Shown in pieces: positions 55,011 through 64,000 of a stretch of DNA of 64,000 nt. The position numbers were made by a program, and so were the translations under genes. This DNA comes from Corylus avellana. Taxonomy: Eukaryota; Streptophyta; Magnoliopsida; Fagales; Betulaceae. Position 1 is the stretch's first letter; every line of letters begins with the position of its first letter. The notes beneath the pieces were generated by a model, which was given only the letters and a program-made list of their open reading frames with translations, had not been told where the DNA came from and did not search any database. Location of the stretch: positions 32,010,060-32,074,059 of the forward strand of contig NC_081541.1 of NCBI RefSeq assembly GCF_901000735.1, written 5' to 3'.

Positions 55011-57000
55011 AAACCGTAAATACGGATTTTTTTTTGTTGTGTTGGAAAAAAAAAAAAAAAAAAAAAAAGTATTTTGGAAGAATAATTTTTAGGACTATTG
55101 AGGTGAAAAGGCATTTTAAGCGGTTATTTTATTTTTATAATTGCAATGTTCTGTCTTAGACGGTTAATAGTTATAAAATAACCGCGGATTAACGGTACCA
55201 GATAACCGCTTTTAAATTTGAACCTATTTTTGGGTGTTGGGCCATAGGCCTGATTCATTGCCAAGCCCAAAATCCAAATATTATATATGCCTACTTTGTA
55301 ACCTTCATTTACGCAATACTCCGTGGAGAGCAGTTGGGAGGTAGCCGGTTCTTTTCAGTAAACCAATGTTTCCAGCTTTGTTCAGCAAACCCTCCTCAGG
55401 CACCAATGTGCTGCGAGGATTACTGCAGCAACCAGGCCAGCTGGTTTTTTACCAGTCATCCAGCCCCGTTTCATATTGGGAAGAGAATCGGTAACCGAGT
55501 ATATATATATTTGAATTTAGTTTTGTAACTCAATACCTAAAATAAACCCAAAATACAAAAAAAATAAAATAAAAAATCGGTTACCCGGTTATCCTAACTA
55601 GGTAACAACCGAAACCCGCCGGTTATTGTATAACCAGTTAATCGAGTATCTGATTCCGATTTTCGGTTTTTGCCAATAACTAAGATAGTACCGTGTTTTC
55701 ACCCCTACTACTAGGGGAGTAGTTATTTTTTAAGTTTCTCTTATATTTTAGTAACATATAATTATGACCGTGTGTGAGAGCTTTAACGACAGCATTTTCG
55801 GTGCTCATAGAACCTGTTGTTCCGTCGTAATAGCCACCTATGTGGAGAAGGCGAGGAAGGCCCAACTACACAAATGAATGGGCTTTGAAAACCTGAAGAC
55901 CAAAAGAGGGTACAGAAGAAAAAAAAATTATATATATTTAATTGAAACTCCAATTTATTCTATACCTTTCAAACATATACAAGAAGTACATACGGAAAGG
56001 TACATACGGAAACGTCGTTTTTGGTCAAGATGAAAGAGATCACTGGTGTTTCATTTTCGAAAGGATATTCATCTTATCGGATCCAATTGACTGAGATTTC
56101 GTCTCGAAATGGGGGAATGTAGGGTAGCTGGGTAGGAAGGTAATTAAAGAGCATGCTGACCTGTACATATATATATATATATTTTTTTTTTGGGGGTGAC
56201 CTAAATAAATTCTTTGCTATACCTATAACAATAATAGTTAGCTACGTTGCTGCACGTAATTAATTTTTTTTTTTTTTAAAGCAAAAAGAAAAAAAAAAAA
56301 AGAAAGGGAGGAGAACGATAAGGGTGGCTCCAGCCATATACCAATAAATAAAGTTAGCTGGACCACACCCAGCAATAAAAGGAAGGGGTGTATTTGGGGG
56401 TGGCCGGGAGCACCCCAAAGAGCTGAGGCTGGACCACCCATATGGCCCGATTATTGGGGTGGCCCGAGAAACCACTGACTTCCGCTTCAATAATCTTCCA
56501 GAGCCACCCCAAATGCCCCTTATACTTTTTTTTTTTAATGAGGTGTCGGACCACCCAGCCGTAAGGAGTTGGTCGAACCACCCGGATCGACGGTGGCTCG
56601 ACCACCCATCGTTCCAGCTTTCTTTTTTTTTTTTTTTGCTAACAAAAGTAATACGATGCAACAATTCTTCCATTGAATCTTTGTTTTTTTTTTTTAACTA
56701 AAAAAAAAAAAAAAAATCCCTGAGGTGACACCCAGTGGTGTCCGGAGACGGCCTTGTCGTGGAGCAGGTCTGGATTATTCCTGATTGAATTATCCCGCTT
56801 CTTGGCATTATTTGTTGAGTGCTTTTCCTTATGAAAGAGTTTATAAATTAACTACAAAAAAGAATGGTTGTTGGGGAATAAATCAGAGTTCTTCTATGGT
56901 CTAGAAGAGGGTAAAATCAAATTTACTAAACTTCTTGAGTCATTTGAGAAAGTTAAACAAGGTGATAAGGCAAAAAGTTAAATACTTTTAGTCAATGCAT
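55011..57000. other. Repeat-rich intergenic stretch
   Basis: No supported gene. Contains poly-A (55047-55067), repeated CGGTTA-type motifs around 55150-55210 and 55485-55650, an ORF-like stretch at 55334-55528 of no recognisable family, AT and homopolymer runs, and the GACCACCC-rich segment at 56320-56620. Confidence 0.45.
56320..56620. repeat. GC-rich segment with recurrent GACCACCC / GGGTGG motifs
   Basis: Between two poly-A/T tracts, GGACCACCC or GCACCCC/GCCACCCC-like motifs recur about every 20-60 bp (for example 56360, 56430, 56459, 56505, 56550, 56577, 56601). Similar motifs occur at 46850-46890 and 61620-61730. No coding signal. I infer the core of a non-autonomous element. Confidence 0.45.
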
Positions 57001-57214
57001 TTGTTTTAGAGGGGTTGTTTGTTTGTTCATGTATTATTTTGGAAAAAAAAATATATATTTTGAGAATAATGATTAGTATAGAGTGTGAAAAAGTGGTATT
57101 GAAAAGTAAAAAATTTTGTTCTGTATTAATTTTTTATTTGAATAGTAGTAAAAAATGAATGATGTAATATAAAAAGTGAAAATGTTTTATTTTATTTTAT
57201 TTTTTTATTATTAT

Positions 57215-57613
57215 TATTTTTAAATGAAGTAAATAGTATTGAGGGGAGGAGAAGGGAGGGAAGGAGGTTAACAAATAACCCATCTAATTTGTTGATTTTC
57301 AAAATAATTTGTCCAAACAGATAAGCGGGTTGTTTGAGTCTTGCTAATGGTCTGAATAATAAAGCCGGTTAACTTTTGTTGGTTGGTAAAACCTTTTATT
57401 TTAGCTTTGTTTTCCTTTTTCTTATGTTCTTTAAAACCCTAATACACATTTCTTTTAAGATTACATAGTATGCCCTTACAGGGCAAATCTCATTCATTTA
57501 AGCTCTCAATTTTTTTATTTTTTATTTTTGGGGGGTTGGGGGTTTAAGCTCTCAATTCTTAATTGAGAAGAGAAATGCCATTTTAAATTTTAATCACAGC
57601 GACTGATAAATTA
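57215..57613 (+). repeat. Dispersed repeat R1 (partner at 62008-62392)
   Basis: About 390 bp from TAAATGAAGTAAATAGTATTG to TTAATCACAGCGACT is ~90-95% identical by eye to 62008-62392 in the same orientation. The sequence before it (57003-57215) resembles 60605-60905 instead, so two repeats abut here. Confidence 0.85.
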
Positions 57614-60600
57614 AGCCCCATTGATGAAGCTTGTTGTATATTAAAATAATAAATTTTAGAGGTACTAAATATTTTATCAAGAAGATGTGAAACTTATTCG
57701 TGGTAATATTTATTTTTATTAATTTATTGATAATTTTTAATAAATAATCCTAAAATTTATCAATTAAAATTTCACGAGCCTAAAAAACGTGGAGATCGAG
57801 AAGCATCATCTTTCCAATAATTTTCTTTCATTCTATAATATTATATTGTGATTGTCGATCTCCATGTTTTAGATTCTTTTTCAATTTTTTAAAAAGTTTG
57901 TTGTTGAAAAGATTACACATCAAGAACCCTTTTCTCTATATATAGTTAGACACGGGTATAACTTTGAATTATTTTTTGGGTCCGAGAGATGACTTTTATT
58001 TACAATGCATAAATGCTTATAAAAATACAATAAATCTTACATAAGGCTTCGTAAAATGTTTCTCGTCAAAAAATGTTTTCAACACCTATAAAATGATTTT
58101 TTGTAAAATATTTTTCAGTGTTTGGAATTACAATTTTTCTGTTATATATATAATGAAAATGACCTAATCAGGTCTCAGAGGTATCTTTACTGAGTCCCAG
58201 TAGGTCTCGACCGAGTCCCGAAAGTGTCCTAACTGAGTATGACCGGGTCCTAATTGGGTGCCGACGGTGTCTCGGTCGAGTCCCTATCATTCTATCAAGT
58301 CCCGGCAGAGTCCAAGTTAAACTTGGCGGGGTCCTGCCGATGTTTCAGTTGAGTACTGGCAGTGTCCCGATCGAGTCCTAACAGGGTCCTGATGACATTC
58401 TAGCTAGGTATATCAATTTTAAAACGAGATGCTCAAAATTGAAAATTTGTTTACGGTTTTAAAAAATGGAAACCTTTTTTTCATAAATTAAATATGTTTT
58501 TTTTTGTTAAATCGAAAATATTTTCCTTTTATTATTGTTTTACAATGCACCAAACACCCAAAAAATAAAAAATAAAACATTTTCTAAAATCATTTGACGC
58601 GGAAACAAAGAGAATCTAGTTTCATTATTCTATTTGAAGTGCTACAATTATTATATAATTTGACATTTCTCTCAATCTCTCTCTCTCTCTCAACTTATTT
58701 TAATGGTTGGGATGAACCACGTATCATTAGGTAGTCCACTTTTGTCCGAATATGCAGTGTACAATTTATTGGTCCTCTATTTTCTCACGGTGTAATATGT
58801 TGACATTCTAACTTTTAGGGATCATGTCAATCCATGTGGTTAAATTCTACAGCATTGACAATACTAGGAGAATAAGTTTTATTAAGATTTGGTGCAAATT
58901 GAGTTTTTTAACCTTTCAATAATAAATTGTCACAGTAGCCTAAACATTCTTAAGATTTATCGCCATCACATGAGATGTACAATTGGAGTTAAGTCCTTTG
59001 AGTAATTTTAGAAGTCTTTTTTTATCTCTTTTGAGCCTTTCTAAGAATAATGTGACTATTAAAATTACCATTGAAAAATTATCATTTAATAAGAATTCAG
59101 TAATAATCAATTACCAATCTAATGGTAATTTTAATAATTACATTATTTTTTAAAAAAATAAAAAAAATACAAGAAAAACTTATAACATTATTCATTTCCT
59201 CTTTTGTGTGTAACCAATTAATTAAGAAGAAAACGATGTCGTACGCATAGTCCTTCTCTGCCCATTGTCATGCAAGCGCCCAAGAGAAATTGACGAAGGT
59301 CGGTGGGTCACATGATTTGAAGGCTCACCTACCCTTTCTGGGAAAAGTCATGCACCCACCAGTCACGCATCTACACCAAAAAAATAAAAATCTGAATACT
59401 AACAAAATAATATTTACTGTTGAAAATAACAAGTTGACGTAGACATACTTTCTTTCGGCTATGGAATTAAAACTTGATTTGCCTCCCTCCTTATCTTATC
59501 CTTCTCTCCCATATTGTTGACAGAAATTATGGGTGCATTTAGTGATTGGTATGGGTTCGGTGGTCCGTACGGATATTTTTGCCTGCTAAATCATGGGCAT
59601 TGGTTAAGTTAATTAATTAACCGATTTCATACTACTAAGAAATAATTTTGATTTTTTCGATTAACAAGTGATCAGTTAAATCCGTTATTAGTTACAAGTT
59701 TTTATGTTAAGATTTATTAATTTTCTTATAACTATAAAATTAATAAAGCACATACAGCAACTTCATTTAAAATGAAAAAAATATTTAAATAAAATAATGA
59801 AATTGAATAGTTAAAATAAAGTGAAATATAATAAAGAAAAAAAAAAGTAATTTTCTAACTAAAATGTTCAAAAATTTGCTCCTGATCGGCTTCTTCATTA
59901 TCTTTCTACGTGGAAGCCAACTTGTGGCACCGACTACAAATTGGTGGGTGTCAATTGAATCAATTCAACAAATCACGCTTGGATATTTATTAGTGATGTA
60001 TAAGTAGGGTGGTTATTAATCGCTAAATAACCACTTAAAATTTAGTAAATGGATAATTGCTTAGGCTCGGGTACGGAATTTTTTATTATATAATATAGAT
60101 TAAATTTTGGCTAAAATTACTTTAAAACCGTAGTTTTGTAGCTATAGATCCATTGTCGTGGTGTGTCGTAGATTCATTGTCATGGACTTCCACTTTTAAA
60201 TTTGTAATGGTGATTTATGTTTTGGATTTGTAAATTTTTTATGGAAGCCTTATAGAGGGAATTGGTTATAGATTGATTTCGGATTTGTAATTGTTTTGAA
60301 TTATGAATTAACATGTATAGTTCTCGTATTACATTTAAGATGTGATATAAATTACAAATAAATAATGATTTTAATACTCTAGTAGTTTGAATTAACAATA
60401 TATTATGAAATATAAACATTGTTTCTCATTTGAATTAATAAATTTGAAGTTTTATATTAAATAAAAAATAATAATGAAATTATTTATAAAAATTAGTTTA
60501 CAATCGGTTTTCAATAAGCGTGTAATTGTCAGATTCAGCCTAGTTGTTGTAATTTTGCTATTATTTAAAATTTAATAATATTTTAAATCGACTGCGATTA

Positions 60601-60898
60601 TTAGAAAATATGGCCATGTTTGGTAAACAACAATGGCCTTACAATGCACTGATCATGATTGATGAGAAAAAAAATAAGTGTAATAATTAGTATAGAAAAG
60701 TGAAAAAGTTGTATTGAGAAGTGAAAAAATTTTGTTTTGTTTTGTTTTTTTTATTTAAATAATAATAAAAAGTGAATGATATGATATAAAAGATAAATAA
60801 TGTGATATAAAAAGTAAAAATATTTTGATATTAATTTTTAAAAAATAAAATAAAATGAATAATGTGGAAAAAATGTGATATTATTTAACAAACAACAC

Positions 60899-60936
<38 letters not shown>

Positions 60937-62007
60937 TAAATGACAAATATGACAGACATACAAGACAGGTATGGAACATTGGAACACTTGCAGATAGGGC
61001 CAAATTGATACAACCTGTCATAGATGAGAAGTCGCATGGGCATCTGACATTTTAGAGTGATAAGCACCTGTGCATAATCATTTTATCAATTAATTATTGT
61101 TTACTTTTCTATTCAACTTCTCTATTCTTTAAATAATTATTTCTTTGTTCTTCCACTTTTTCCTGACGTTCACAAAATCAGCTTCGAGGCCGGATTTTTT
61201 TAGAATTTATTTTAAATTTAATGTTATTAAATTCATAAATTTTAACTGTTTATTTCATTTAAACGTTTAAAATAAATTATATTATTAAATTTATATCATT
61301 TAAGAGTTTGTTCATTAAATTATTCTTTTCGTGGCTTCGTGGCCTCGATATCCCATTTGCAGGCAGCAAGCTCTTCTCACTAAAAGGCCATGATCTTCTG
61401 CAAGTCCATCACCGGGCATATCAATGAAGAGACAAAAGTGATTGAGGTGAAGTCGTAGAGATCCATATCAACTTCATGGGAACATTGTCGGCCCCACCCC
61501 CAAGACTAACACCAAGCTAATCTTGAAGGTGAAATTTTTGAAAATAAAAAAGATTTTGGGAATCAATCAAGAAAATAAAAAATAAGAAAGCTAATCTTTT
61601 TTATTTTTTTGAAAATAAAAAAGAGCCACCCCCAGTGAATACCAAGCCACCCTCATAGAGCCAAGGGGGTGGCTGAAACCACCCCCAAATGGTCAAAGGG
61701 GGTGGCCGACAAATGGCCAAGAGCCACCCCAATTTTTTTTTTTTTTTTTTTTCTGAAAATACTTTTTTTTTTTAATTAAAAAAAATAAATTTAAAAAGAC
61801 AAAAGACAAGCTAATAACATTTAATCGGCCTTATCGCTAATTGCTGTTTCTCGTCTAATCCATTAACCTGATATGACTTAACTCGGCCTCTATCAAAACC
61901 ATTGCATCTCTCACATAAAAAATAAACCTTAGTGCCGAGAAAAAATAAAAGTGAATGAACCCTGCGACTAATTCTAAGATTTATCCTTTTTTTTTTTTTT
62001 TTTTTTT
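57614..62007. other. Gene-free AT-rich region with scattered repeats
   Basis: Apart from the inverted-repeat element at 58047-58612 I see no gene. It contains an old GAGTAAT-like MITE remnant near 59035-59190, a TGTTTGG...ACAAACAACACC-bounded repeat at 60605-60905, an AT microsatellite at 60906-60935, a palindrome-like AT stretch at 61195-61330 and GGGGTGG motifs at 61620-61730. Confidence 0.45.
58047..58612. mobile_element. Inverted-repeat element with a degenerate minisatellite core
   Basis: Outer arms (about 58047-58143 and 58432-58612) are imperfect inverted copies, e.g. AAATGATTTTTTGTAAAATA and CAGTGTTTGGAATTACAA at the left against inverted AAATGATTTTAGAAAATG and GGTGTTTGGTGCATTGTAA at the right. 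The core at 58160-58400 is a diverged tandem array of ~21-22 bp units of the type GAGTCCCGAC-AGTGTCC-TAACT (starts near 58188, 58210, 58231, 58253, 58274), visibly GC-richer than its surroundings. Confidence 0.6.
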
Positions 62008-62392
62008 TTTTAAATGAAGTATATAGTATTGAGGGGAGGAAAAGGGAGGGAAGGAGGTTAACAAATAACCCATCTAATTTGTTGATTTTCAAAACAATTT
62101 GTCCAAACAGATAAGCGGGTTGTTCGAGTCTTGCTAATGGTTTGAATAATAAAGCCGGTTACTTCTGTTGGTTGGTAAAACCTTTTATTTTAGCTTTGTT
62201 TTCTTTTTCTTATGTTGTTTAAGACCCTAATACACATATCTTTTAAAATTAAATAGTACAACAGGGCAAATCTCATTCATTTAAGCTCCCAATTTTATTT
62301 ATTTTTTGTTGGGAGTTTAAGCTCTCATTTCTTAATTAATTGAGAAGAGAAATACCATTTTAAATTTTAATCACAGGGACTAATAAATTATT
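62008..62392 (+). repeat. Dispersed repeat R2 (partner at 57215-57613)
   Basis: Same orientation as R1, starting within a poly-T run. It ends ~200 bp before the recognisable copia gag sequence. The ends are not TG...CA and no primer-binding site follows, so it is not treated as an LTR. Confidence 0.85.
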
Positions 62393-62609
62393 GGAATAGA
62401 TAAATCACAAACAACCGATTGTGATAAAGATAATGACAAAGGACCTTTGCTCAAACAAAAACTATTGCAGGAATAAGAACTGAAGTGAATTACTTTTCAA
62501 AGACAATTTAGAATTAGGTTTATATTAGTTATTGATCTTGTAAACAAAACAATCTCTTTATTATTATAAATAAGAAACACCGTCATACGATAGAATGTGT
62601 AGAAAACAC

Positions 62610-64000
62610 AAAAACAATATTGTTTACCCTCAGACTAAATTCTAACAACTTGTCTTCCTCCCGAGAGGTTTGGCTCACACTTGAAACTCTATTCTCGGCT
62701 CACTCTCAAGCATGCATCGTGCAAACTCGGTCACAACTTACCAACTTAAAGAAAGGATCCCAGAAAATTGCTGAATATTTTCGCAAAGCCTAAAATCTTG
62801 CTCATGCGATGGTTGCCACAAATCAACCAATTTAAGATTCCAAATTGGTGTCATATATTCTGGCTGGTCTTGGTGCTGACTACGACTCCCTGGTCACCTC
62901 AGTAACCACACGTTCTGATTCAGTTAAACTCAATGACTTATATGGCTATCTTCTTTCTCATGAGATCAAACTTGACCAACATCAAACAGAAATTGATATA
63001 TCTATTACAACTGCCAACACGGTCCAACGGCAGCCCCTCTCTCATCCTAGGCAGAATCGTGGATCTTTTTCAAACTATGGTCTCCAAAATCAGAACTTCA
63101 GCTGCAGCAGAGGTCGAGGTCATGGCCGAAACTTCTCCAACAACTGCCCTGCTCCCAGACTCATATGTCAAGTCAGTCATAAACTAGGACACTCTGCTGC
63201 CTCATGCTAGCATCGATTTGATCAAACCCATCAGGTTGAAGTAAGTGAACCTGCTGCCGACATGGCCACATCCAGCCCTGGTCCCAATTACCCATGGTTC
63301 CATGACACCAGCACCACCCATCATGTGACAAATGAGCTCTCCAACCTCAATGTACGTGCAGATGAATATACTGGAACTGATCAACTTCAAGTGGGCAATG
63401 GACAAGGTTTGAGAATCCATCACTCTGGTCTTGCTAACTTATCATCTCCCCATCACAATTTTCGTCTTTCTTCCTTATTACACGTTCCTGAAATCACTAA
63501 AAATCTTCTCTCAGTAAACAAATTTACCAAGGACAACAATGTTTTCATTGAATTTCATCCTAATTTTTTCTGTGTCAAGGACATTCAAACTCGCACCCTA
63601 TTGCTCCACAGCCCTAGTAAAGGTGGTTTATATCAATGGCCTTTCTCACGTCACTCCTCCACCAAACCTGCTGCCTATCACGGTGAGAAAGCCCCCATGG
63701 ATACATGGCACCAAAGGCTAGGCCATCCAGCTCCTCCTGTTATTCGACATGTCCTCCGCAACAACAACATGCCCGTGTCTCCTTCAAGAGTCTCCTCAGT
63801 TTGCTCCTCCTGCCAACAAGGCAAAAGTCATCATTTACATTTTTCTTTTTCAAATTTAGTATCAAACAATCCTTTAGAATTGTTCTTTCTTGATGTATGG
63901 GGCCCTGCTCCTATGCTTTCCATGAATAATAAAAGATTTTTACTTTGCATTGTGGATGATTTCTCTAAGTATGTATGGATTTTTCCTTTATCTCAAAAGT
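62610..64000 (+). pseudogene. Ty1/copia retrotransposon relic, gag to integrase (runs off window)
   Basis: Gag-like sequence starts about 62645 (SSSREVWLTLETLFSAHSQA), has a stop before 62845, and continues as LVSYILAGLGADYDSLVTS; the gag zinc knuckle near 63165 is degenerate (C-x-x-S instead of C-x-x-C) and is followed by a TAG. Downstream, PWFHDTSTTHHVT is the protease active-site region with the usual DTGA changed to DTST, then NLLSVNKFTKDNN, a GAG-pre-integrase segment with WHQRLGH and CSSCQQGKSHHL (zinc-binding HH-CC), and the start of the integrase core (DVWGPAP, FLLCIVDDFSKYVWIFPL). Several stops and lost catalytic residues mark it as inactive in this part. No 5' LTR or primer-binding site is recognisable, suggesting 5' truncation. 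Confidence 0.88.

Noticed and set aside
55334..55528. 64-codon cysteine-containing ORF
   Set aside because: No signal peptide and no recognisable cysteine pattern; lies in repeat-rich DNA.
61360..61560. Captured gene fragment (short frame starting ATGATCTTCTGCAAGTCC)
   Set aside because: Only ~22 codons before a stop and no identifiable family; insufficient to call.
57215..62392. R1/R2 as the two LTRs of a retrotransposon
   Set aside because: No TG...CA ends, no primer-binding site or polypurine tract, no coding domain between them, and the copia gag lies outside, to the right of R2.

Overview
The window is nuclear DNA from a flowering plant, most likely a heterozygous woody eudicot; the species cannot be fixed from the sequence. 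Evidence: intron-rich genes with GT-AG junctions, a plant PLS-class PPR gene, a plant subtilase, subclass III ADF, ERD7-like and CYP21-1-like genes, AT-rich intergenic DNA, tRNA-derived SINEs, many small TIR elements and a Ty1/copia relic. Runs of N show that it is a draft scaffold.

Layout. 1-849 (minus): 5' part of an ERD7-like dehydration/senescence gene that runs off the left edge. 1747-12363 and 13597-24645 are two near-identical copies of one ~11 kb block: intronless PPR gene (plus), a doubtful small membrane ORF, and intronless subtilase SBT1.6 (minus). Between them lies a ~1 kb contig (12464-13496), bounded by two 100-N gaps, which is an inverted version of 1004-2025. I read the duplication as two haplotypes laid end to end by the assembler, not a proven biological tandem repeat. 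24646-31243 is gene-poor. 31244-32158 (minus): three-exon ADF5/ADF9-type actin-depolymerizing factor. 34851-40341 (minus): ten-exon RPN10-like proteasome ubiquitin receptor with an unusual tail. 42469-46493 (minus): three-exon choline-transporter-like protein. 48553-52671 (minus): seven-exon secretory-pathway cyclophilin (CYP21-1 type). 52700-62600 is repeat-dominated, with nested SINE/Harbinger, Mutator-like and minisatellite elements; 62610-64000 is a decayed copia retrotransposon leaving the right edge.

The genes do not form a pathway. Their order is informative: SBT1.6, ADF9 and CYP21-1 are neighbours in Arabidopsis (At4g34980, At4g34970, At4g34960), and RPN10 and a choline-transporter-like gene are neighbours elsewhere on the same chromosome (At4g38630, At4g38640). 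Here the second pair sits inside the first group. I found no undescribed biological system. The most notable signals are the haplotype duplication, a SINE present in one copy and absent from the other with a perfect target duplication, and several nested elements whose insertion history can be read directly.
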